Source of the DNA: Martelella mediterranea
GTDB taxonomy: Bacteria > Pseudomonadota > Alphaproteobacteria > Rhizobiales > Rhizobiaceae
Length of the DNA: 64,000 bases
NCBI RefSeq assembly: GCF_004342225.1
Contig: NZ_SMAR01000006.1
Coordinates: 62,001 to 126,000, forward strand
Direction: 5' to 3'
Shown: piece by piece, positions 58,109-64,000 of the stretch
Layout of the letters: every line of letters starts with the position of its first letter
Numbering within the stretch: position 1 is the first letter of the stretch
The notes under the pieces: generated by a model
What the model was told of the DNA's origin: nothing
Seen by the model: the letters and a program-made list of their open reading frames with translations, nothing else
The model's database searches: none
Program-made: the position numbers and the translations under genes

Positions 58109-58728
58109 CAGCCAATCTCGCCCACTAGACGGCGGAGCTTCTGCAAGCGAATCTCACGCGGCTCGTGCATGTCGAGCGTGCCGACGAATTGGCTCTCGGC
58201 ATCCATCATGTAGACGCCTGCGGTGTGATCCATCGTGTATTCGCCCCCCTCCAGAGGCACTTTTCGCGCGTAGGCCGCAAAGGCCTTCACCACGGCGTCC
58301 GTTTCCTGTCGATTTCCCCGCAATGCGAGGATGCGATCATCAAAGGCTGTCATGTATTGAGCCAGCAGCTCTTGGCTGTCTCGTTCGGGATCGACGGTGA
58401 AGAACAGTACGTTGAACTGGTCGGCCACCGGCCCGAGCTCGTTCATGAGATCGCTGAGTTCGTAGAGCGTCGTCGGACACACATCGGGACAATGGGTGAA
58501 GCCGAAGAAGGCGAGATAAGGCTTTCCAGCAAGCGCGGCATTGTCGATCGTCCCGCCTTGATGCGATGTGAGCTGGAACGGGCCGCCGATAGCTGCGATG
58601 CCTGTCGAAGACGCGACCGCCGCATTTTGCTGCTGCCAAGGCTTGGACACTGACAAGCCGATGAAAAGCCCACCGACAGCGGCGACGGCAACCCATGCAA
58701 CAAGACGGAAAAGTTTGACGCCGCTCAT
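58108..58728 (-). CDS. SCO1/SenC copper chaperone
   Basis: Membrane-anchored thioredoxin-fold copper protein that loads Cu(A) of cytochrome oxidase. The 206-residue protein has an N-terminal anchor (AWVAVAAVGGLFIGLSV), the copper site CPDVC (Cys80, Cys84) and a late His168 in YTMDHTAG. ATGA overlap with the PCu(A)C gene. In a metal-resistance operon it may also handle excess periplasmic copper. Confidence 0.92.
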   Translation of the reverse strand: MSGVKLFRLVAWVAVAAVGGLFIGLSVSKPWQQQNAAVASSTGIAAIGGPFQLTSHQGGTIDNAALAGKPYLAFFGFTHCPDVCPTTLYELSDLMNELGPVADQFNVLFFTVDPERDSQELLAQYMTAFDDRILALRGNRQETDAVVKAFAAYARKVPLEGGEYTMDHTAGVYMMDAESQFVGTLDMHEPREIRLQKLRRLVGEIG

Positions 58729-59228
58729 TGGACAGCCTCTCCGTGCCCGTCATGTTCGTTCGCAAATTCCGGACGAGCACCCATGTTCTGCACAGCGAAC
58801 TCAACGTCGATGGTACCGGCCTGCTCGAACACCAGTGTTGCGGCAAACCGCTCCCCTTCCTTCAAAGGACGCGATGGCTTCAAAAACATGATGTGTATAC
58901 CGCCAGGTTGAAGTTCGACCGTCTTGCCAGCCCCAATTTCGATGCCATTTTGCACCGGCCTCATGCTGGCAACCCCGTCGATCACGGTCGACTCGTGGAT
59001 TTCCGCCCGTTCTGACAGAGGTGATGAGATCGAAACCAGACGGTCGGCCATACCGCCATCGTTCGTTAGCGTCAGATAGCCGCCGGCTACCGGCGCGACC
59101 GGCGGAGTCGCGCGCGACCACGGATGATTGATGGTGATCGAACCGGCTTGGAAGTCGTGACCAACGGCAGGAGAGATCAATACCGCAAGGGTAAGGAAGG
59201 CGGCGGATAGGGCTCGTGAACTAATCAT
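58725..59228 (-). CDS. Copper chaperone PCu(A)C
   Basis: Periplasmic Cu(I) chaperone. The 167-residue protein has a signal peptide (about 1-24), HPWSRATPP, ERAEIHESTVIDGVASMRPV and GGIHIMFLK, which give the His/Met copper site of the family. A His-rich tail (ANEHDGHGEA) adds possible metal binding. It overlaps the CDF stop by eight bases and sco by four. Confidence 0.92.
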   Translation of the reverse strand: MISSRALSAAFLTLAVLISPAVGHDFQAGSITINHPWSRATPPVAPVAGGYLTLTNDGGMADRLVSISSPLSERAEIHESTVIDGVASMRPVQNGIEIGAGKTVELQPGGIHIMFLKPSRPLKEGERFAATLVFEQAGTIDVEFAVQNMGARPEFANEHDGHGEAVQ

Positions 59229-59838
59229 GTTGATTAACTTTCTCTCCAGCTTCCCCGGCCTTTTCAAGAATTTCCAAGCCGCTTCTGACAACGACAACAA
59301 CCACGCCCAGGCCGATGATCAGATCCGGGTAGGGCGAATTGAAAAGGATTACGGCCAGACCCGAAAGCGCGATGGCTGAGTTCACGAGCATGTCGTTTGT
59401 CGTGAAAATCCATGAGGCTTGCAGATGCACGCCGCCTTCCCGATGAGAATTCAGGAACCACATGCAGATCATATTCGTAAGCGCGCTCGCGATTGCCACG
59501 GCAATCATGACCGGCCCTATCGGATCGGAGCCAGTGAAGAAGCGACGACCGACTTCAAATAGAAGAAGACCAGCGAAAACCATCAGAAGGATACCCGACA
59601 GCCGGGCAACTCGAACCTTCGCCGCCAAACCGCGACCTACGACGAAAAGGCTAATAGCGTAGACACCGGCATCGCCAAGATTATCGAGTGCAGAGCCCAT
59701 CAATCCTGTTGACTGAGCCCACCACCCTAATCCCCCCACAATGGCTGCCTGGGCCGTATTGATCGCAAGCACCCATGCGAGCGCCCATTGTTCGCTCTTC
59801 TCGGATGAAGTGGCACTGCCCTTGGACTGATTACTCAT
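59221..59838 (-). CDS. CDF-like cation transporter, short
   Basis: A 205-residue protein with six membrane spans, related to cation diffusion facilitators. The TM2 metal site reads SALDNLGDAGVY (Asp-x3-Asp) and TM5 reads TTNDMLVN, where classical CDFs have His-x3-Asp. No C-terminal cytoplasmic domain is present. The metal is therefore open: Zn, Co or Cd are possible. Second gene after cadA. Confidence 0.8.
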   Translation of the reverse strand: MSNQSKGSATSSEKSEQWALAWVLAINTAQAAIVGGLGWWAQSTGLMGSALDNLGDAGVYAISLFVVGRGLAAKVRVARLSGILLMVFAGLLLFEVGRRFFTGSDPIGPVMIAVAIASALTNMICMWFLNSHREGGVHLQASWIFTTNDMLVNSAIALSGLAVILFNSPYPDLIIGLGVVVVVVRSGLEILEKAGEAGEKVNQHD

Positions 59839-59904
59839 AAATTACACCTCGGCTTTCTTGGCGAGAAGTGGAAGCCGCGACCTGCCTTCGCGCACTGCTT
59901 GGGC

Positions 59905-62037
59905 TCATTTGTCGCGGGTGCCGCGCCAGGTCAGCAGGCGCAGCGCATTGGCTGTAACGAGGACCGTAGCGCCCGTATCGGCGAGAATCGCCATCCAGAG
60001 CGTGGTAATGCCGAATAGAGTCGTCACGAGGAAGACGGCCTTCAGACCAAGCGCTATGGCGATATTTTGCCAAATATTGCCGAGTGTCGCCTGTGACAAC
60101 CCGATGAGATCGGCAACACCCGTCACCCGGTTTCTGAGCAGCGCGGCATCTGCGGTCTCCAGAGCAACGTCGGTGCCTGCACCCATGGCAACGCCAACGG
60201 AAGCGGCTGCGAGCGCCGGCGCGTCATTGATACCGTCTCCCACCATGGCGATCGGGCCATTAGCTTTGAGGCGACCGATCTCGGCGAGCTTGGCGTCGGG
60301 CAACAATTCGGCGCTTGCCTCAAGGCCAAGATGGGCCGCAATGGCGTCGGCCGTGCGCTTGTTGTCGCCGGTCAGCATCAGTGGCCGCACACCTCGATCT
60401 GTCAGCCGCTTCACACCTTCGATAGCGTCGTCGCGCGGTTCGTCGCGCAACGCGATCAATCCCTCGATGGTCTTGCCCTTTATAAGCACGACGACCGTCT
60501 TGCCCTGGCTCTCCAGTATGGTGATCGTCTCGGCAATGTTCTCTTCGAGGGCAGCCTGTTCGGCGGCATGACGGGGAGACCCGACCGAAGCGAAGCCGTC
60601 CTTCAACCGCGCTGTGACCGCTTTGCCGGGTGTGGCAACGCCGCCCCCGAAGGTGACGGGCAGTTCGAGCCCCCGCACTATTGCCGCCTCCACGATTGCA
60701 ACCCCGAGAGGATGGCTGGTGCTGCGCTCGACGGCCGCTGCAATGGCAAGGACGGCGTTCTCGTCCCCATTGATCGGCACAATGTCCGTCACCTGGGGAT
60801 GGCCACGCGTCAGCGTTCCTGTCTTGTCGAAGGCAACAGTTACGACCTTACCGAGTATTTCCAGTGCCGCGCCCCCCTTAATCAGCAATCCCTGACGCGC
60901 GCCGGCGGCAAGACCCGAGGCAATAGCCGCCGGCGTGGAAATCACGAGCGCGCAGGGGCAAGCAATCAGCAACGTCGCAAGACCCCGATATACCCATGTC
61001 ATCCAGTCACCGCCGAAGGCGAGCGGCGGCACCACGACGATCAGAGCCGCGACGACCATAGCGCCAGGCGTATACCAGCGGCTGAAACGGTCGATCATAC
61101 GCGCCGTCGGGGCCTTTGATTCCTGAGCTTCCTCGACCATGTGGATGATGCGGGCAATGGTATTGTCGGCCGCGACATGACTGATCGACACTCGCAACTC
61201 GCCATTTGCATTGATGCTGCCGGCATAGACGTTTGCGCCGGCTTCTTTAAGCACGGGCATGGATTCGCCTGTCACGGGCGCCTCATCGACCTCAGATGCA
61301 CCATCAATCACCGTGCCGTCAGACGGCACACGGTCCCCAGGCCGAACAACGACGACATCACCAATAGCCAACTCTTCGGCAGCGACCTGCTCAATGACAC
61401 CATCACGCTCGCGGAACGCGACCCGGGGCACGAGATCGATCAGCGCTTCAATGCCTGCCCGCGCACGGCCTGCCGCCACGGTTTCAAGCAGCTCGCCCAC
61501 TGCGAACAGGAAGATCACGACAGCAGCTTCTTCGGCCTCGCCGATGGCGACCGCGCCGAGTGCCGCGACCGTCATCAACGTCTCGATGGTGAAGGGTGAG
61601 CCGGACATCGCACCGGCGACCGCCCGCCGCGCGAACGGGATAACGCTGATCAGGGCCGCACCTGAATAGAGCCATTGCTCCCAATCCGGCAGGATACGCG
61701 CAATGGCGAAGGCAAGCATGAACAGTGCGCCGGTCAGCAGTACAAGCCGACCCTTGCTGCCTTTCCACCACGCCTCTGTGATGCGCTTCCGAGGCGGCCC
61801 CCCCTTCGTCTCAGCCTGCTCGATCACTGGCGTGTACCCGAGCGCTCGGATCTTTTGCTCAATAGTGCCGAGGGCCGTCCGGTCTTCATCGAGTTGCAAT
61901 GCTAGCGTCTCGTTGGCGTAGCTGACATTGATGTCGCTAACGCCCGGCAGGCGTTGCATCGCCGTCTCGATTTTCAATGCGCACGAGGCGCAGTCCATGC
62001 CTTCTATACGCAGTCTGTAAGGGCTCGCTGCCGCCAT
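59905..62037 (-). CDS. cadA: Heavy-metal P1B-ATPase (CadA/ZntA type)
   Basis: Inner-membrane pump that exports Cd, Zn or Pb. The 710-residue protein has an N-terminal HMA domain (GMDCASC, Cys16 and Cys19), a CPC metal site in CPCALVISTPAA (the P1B-2 pattern), the phosphorylation motif DKTGTLTRG and GDGINDAPAL. Membrane-span layout is that of ZntA. It is the first gene of a seven-gene operon and starts behind a MerR-type promoter. Confidence 0.95.
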   Translation of the reverse strand: MAAASPYRLRIEGMDCASCALKIETAMQRLPGVSDINVSYANETLALQLDEDRTALGTIEQKIRALGYTPVIEQAETKGGPPRKRITEAWWKGSKGRLVLLTGALFMLAFAIARILPDWEQWLYSGAALISVIPFARRAVAGAMSGSPFTIETLMTVAALGAVAIGEAEEAAVVIFLFAVGELLETVAAGRARAGIEALIDLVPRVAFRERDGVIEQVAAEELAIGDVVVVRPGDRVPSDGTVIDGASEVDEAPVTGESMPVLKEAGANVYAGSINANGELRVSISHVAADNTIARIIHMVEEAQESKAPTARMIDRFSRWYTPGAMVVAALIVVVPPLAFGGDWMTWVYRGLATLLIACPCALVISTPAAIASGLAAGARQGLLIKGGAALEILGKVVTVAFDKTGTLTRGHPQVTDIVPINGDENAVLAIAAAVERSTSHPLGVAIVEAAIVRGLELPVTFGGGVATPGKAVTARLKDGFASVGSPRHAAEQAALEENIAETITILESQGKTVVVLIKGKTIEGLIALRDEPRDDAIEGVKRLTDRGVRPLMLTGDNKRTADAIAAHLGLEASAELLPDAKLAEIGRLKANGPIAMVGDGINDAPALAAASVGVAMGAGTDVALETADAALLRNRVTGVADLIGLSQATLGNIWQNIAIALGLKAVFLVTTLFGITTLWMAILADTGATVLVTANALRLLTWRGTRDK

Positions 62038-62068
62038 GGTGTCACCTCGATGGTTTAATGTGACACCG

Positions 62069-62099
62069 CAGATAGACCCTGTAGCAACTATAGGGTCAA
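62069..62099 (-). promoter_or_regulatory. MerR-type promoter/operator of cadA operon
   Basis: Minus-strand TTGACC (-35, 62099-62094), 19-bp spacer, TATCTG (-10, 62074-62069). The spacer carries the dyad GACCCTATAG-TTG-CTACAGGGTC (62097-62075). The 19-bp spacing is the sign of MerR-family distortion promoters. Confidence 0.9.
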
Positions 62100-62172
62100 G
62101 AGTGGACTTCGTTTATTTGATTTCGCGCTGCGATCCACGTGCAAATTCGCGGTACAACTTCATTAAGGAGCC

Positions 62173-62203
62173 TTGACCCTGTAGTGGGTACAGGGTGCAG
62201 AAA
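62173..62203 (+). promoter_or_regulatory. MerR-type promoter/operator of dsbBA
   Basis: Plus-strand TTGACC (62173-62178), 19-bp spacer with dyad ACCCTGTAG-TGG-GTACAGGGT (62176-62196), then a weak -10 (CAGAAA, 62198-62203). Same operator as the cadA one, pointing the other way. Confidence 0.8.
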
Positions 62204-62258
62204 TAGTTGAATGCAAAGGTAAATGGAGCGAAGCGAAACGATGGCGAAAGGGAGTGCT

Positions 62259-62699
62259 ATGACCACCGGGGCGGGCACGACTGCAAATACCTGGGCGTTC
62301 GTCTTCTCGGCATGGCTCATTGCGCTTGCCGCCTCGCTCAGCGCTCTCTTCATTGGTGAGGTCATGGGACAGACGCCGTGCAATCTGTGCTGGCATCAGC
62401 GCGCTTTCATGTTTCCGCTGGCGGTCATTCTGGCTGTCGCTAGCTTTCGAGGTGATGCCAGCGTTTCCCGGTACGGACTTCCACTGGCTGCCCTAGGTGC
62501 CGCCATCGCTGCATTCCACTCCCTCCTTTATGCGAGGATCCTTCCAGCAGCCATCGAGCCTTGTACACAAGACGGCCCGTCATGTTCTGGCGTCGAGATG
62601 ACGGTCCTTGGCATTTTGCCGCTCCCTTACCTATCGCTCGCCGCCTTTGGGAGCATCGCTCTTCTTCTCGTTCTCGCGCACCGGAGACGTTCAACATGA
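62259..62699 (+). CDS. dsbB: DsbB-type disulfide bond protein
   Basis: Inner-membrane quinone-linked protein that re-oxidises DsbA. The 146-residue (BdbC-like) protein has four membrane spans, the first Cys pair in TPCNLCWHQRAF and a second set in EPCTQDGPSCSG. Start 62259 is preferred because AAAGGGAG lies before it; ATGs at 62223 and 62241 are alternatives. ATGA overlap with dsbA. It has a MerR-type operator, so metals probably induce it. Confidence 0.9.
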   Translation: MTTGAGTTANTWAFVFSAWLIALAASLSALFIGEVMGQTPCNLCWHQRAFMFPLAVILAVASFRGDASVSRYGLPLAALGAAIAAFHSLLYARILPAAIEPCTQDGPSCSGVEMTVLGILPLPYLSLAAFGSIALLLVLAHRRRST

Positions 62700-63355
62700 C
62701 CAGACGGTCCATCGTACTTCTCACTGGCCTTGTCGCACTGATTGTCTTTGCAGGCGGTGCCTTTATCTACGACCGGTACGGCGGCCTCTCGGCACAGCCC
62801 GTTGCACCGGCGCAAGGTGATGCGTTGGTCAGGGCGCATTCACCCGTAATCGGCCCAGCGGATGCGCCGGTGACGATCGTGGAATTCTTTGATCCGTCCT
62901 GCGAGGCGTGCCGAGCTTTCTATCCAGCCGTTAAGCAGATCATGGCGAATTTCCCTGCCGAGACGCGCCTGGTCATCCGATACGCGCCCTTCCATGACGG
63001 ATCTGACGAAGCCGTCAGGATTCTGGAAACAGCCCGTCTTCAGGACAGATACGAACCGATACTGGAAGCCCTGCTGGCGCGACAGCCGGAATGGGCCGTG
63101 CATGGTGCACCCGATCTCGAGAAAGCCTGGGAAATCGTGGCGGCGGCTGGGTTGGATGTTGAGCAGGCACGGCGTGAGATGTCCTCGGCCGAGATTGACG
63201 CCGTTCTTGAGCAGGATATGGCCGATGTTCAGAGCAATAATGTGCGCCAGACACCGACCTTTTTCGTGAATGGCAGGCCGCTGGAATCCTTCGGACCGCA
63301 GCAACTCCACGACCTGGTGCGTGAAGAGGTGGAGAGCGCCAGAGCGGCGCACTAG
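62696..63355 (+). CDS. DsbA-family thiol oxidoreductase
   Basis: Periplasmic thioredoxin-fold protein, 219 residues, with an N-terminal anchor/signal (SIVLLTGLVALIVFAGGAFI) and the active site CEAC in FDPSCEACRAFYP; the cis-Pro motif QTPTFFVNG is present. It works with the coupled DsbB. Because it belongs to a metal-inducible pair, it may repair or form disulfides upset by thiol-binding metals. Confidence 0.92.
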   Translation: MTRRSIVLLTGLVALIVFAGGAFIYDRYGGLSAQPVAPAQGDALVRAHSPVIGPADAPVTIVEFFDPSCEACRAFYPAVKQIMANFPAETRLVIRYAPFHDGSDEAVRILETARLQDRYEPILEALLARQPEWAVHGAPDLEKAWEIVAAAGLDVEQARREMSSAEIDAVLEQDMADVQSNNVRQTPTFFVNGRPLESFGPQQLHDLVREEVESARAAH

Positions 63356-63395
63356 GCGAGCCATCGAGATCGACAAACGTCCAAATAGAACCTAC

Positions 63396-63426
63396 ATGAC
63401 CCTGTATACGCTATAGGGTCATAAAA
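63396..63426 (+). promoter_or_regulatory. MerR-type operator before merR
   Basis: Dyad GACCCTGTATACGCTATAGGGTC at 63398-63420, with ATGACC as -35 and ATAAAA as -10 at 19-bp spacing. The start codon of merR lies right behind, so binding likely represses the gene itself. Confidence 0.75.
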
Positions 63427-63830
63427 TGAACTCTTCAATTCTGACGATCGGTCATCTTGCAAGGCAAACCGGTACCAAGGTCGAAACGATCCGCTTTTAC
63501 GAGAAGAACGGTCTACTGCCCGAGCCCTCGCGTACCGAAGGCAATTATCGGGCGTACGAGCCAGACCATCTGAACCGGCTGAGCTTTATCCGCCGGGCAC
63601 GTGACCTGGGCTTCTCGCTCGACCAGATCAGAGCGCTTCTCACGCTATCCGACAATCGCGGACAATCCTGCGCAGCAGTTGATGCCATCGCTAGCGAACA
63701 TCGTGCAGAGGTCGAAAAGAAGATCACTGATCTCATGGCGCTCAAGGCCGAACTCGACAGAATGATCGACCAGTGCGAGTGCGGCATCGTCGACGATTGC
63801 CGGATCATTGAAACCCTGTCGCCGAAATGA
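63426..63830 (+). CDS. MerR-family metal-responsive regulator
   Basis: A 134-residue regulator with N-terminal winged HTH (GHLARQTGTKVETIRFYEKNGLL), the dimer coiled coil and a C-terminal metal loop with Cys82, Cys117, Cys119 and Cys125 (CECGIVDDC), as in ZntR/CadR/PbrR-type sensors. It should activate the cadA and dsbBA promoters on binding Cd, Pb or Zn. There is no clear ribosome site, so translation may be leaderless or weak. Confidence 0.93.
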   Translation: MNSSILTIGHLARQTGTKVETIRFYEKNGLLPEPSRTEGNYRAYEPDHLNRLSFIRRARDLGFSLDQIRALLTLSDNRGQSCAAVDAIASEHRAEVEKKITDLMALKAELDRMIDQCECGIVDDCRIIETLSPK

Positions 63831-64000
63831 TCGGAGGTCCATGCAGCTTTGCCGACGATCCATGTCTTGATCGACTGCAATTGGTAGGTCGTTCGACATC
63901 TTCCGCTTGGAAGGGTTGGCTGCTGAAAGCGGCCTTTCCGCTTTCCACCCCATGGAGGTCATCGGATCCAAGTCATGCCAAGGCCTCATGGGCTTCCCGC
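63831..64000. other. Window end, no supported gene
   Basis: The last 170 bases hold no recognisable gene. Short frames on both strands lack a start signal or domain. Confidence 0.5.

Overview
The window looks like a chromosomal segment of an alphaproteobacterium of the Brucellaceae (Brucella/Ochrobactrum-like). This rests on gene order and protein character (rimP-nusA-ylxR-infB-rbfA-truB; ftsK next to amtB-glnK) and on intergenic palindromes. No database search was possible, so the genus is an inference.

Positions 1 to about 27.8 kb are ordinary core genome. They hold the 3' part of a GH1 beta-glucosidase, a Rid-family gene divergent from a TetR regulator with three operator-like palindromes, the translation/transcription operon rimP-nusA-ylxR-infB-rbfA-truB with an attenuator-like leader, a candidate anti-Shine-Dalgarno small RNA between infB and rbfA, an MFS exporter, a lytic transglycosylase, uppP, a GST, queG, an epimerase-like SDR, a ceramidase-family membrane protein, exonuclease III, a LolA-like protein, two intergenic palindromic repeats, ftsK, the sigma54-driven glnK-amtB pair, tesB and a UbiH-type hydroxylase.

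Positions 28.3 to 33.4 kb hold a compact ABC importer (binding protein, fused permease, ATPase) followed by a LysR regulator and a small metallophosphoesterase. From 33.4 to 43.1 kb there is a worn accessory zone: an intact SWIM/SNF2 helicase surrounded by fragments of SnoaL-like, MBL-fold, AraC, allophanate hydrolase, AAA-ATPase, XRE and IS3 genes, and a second two-gene helicase locus whose helicase is broken by an internal deletion.

Positions 43.1 to 55.6 kb are a mobile-element-bounded island. A truncated IS21 is split by an IS110 element with a readable target junction. Next comes a run of co-directional genes for secreted or membrane proteins of unknown function: two related secreted proteins at the two ends, a multi-pass membrane protein, a VWA protein with 88-residue tandem repeats, two SH3-domain proteins and a small secreted protein. 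IS66 and IS6 remnants lie inside or beyond the end of this run. It is the best candidate here for an undescribed system.

Positions 55.7 to 63.8 kb are a heavy-metal island. A minus-strand operon encodes a CadA-type P1B ATPase, a CDF-like transporter, PCu(A)C and Sco copper chaperones, CcdA, LspA and a flavin monooxygenase. A plus-strand dsbB-dsbA pair diverges from it, followed by a MerR regulator. Three copies of one MerR-type operator sit before cadA, dsbB and merR, which ties the parts into one regulon.
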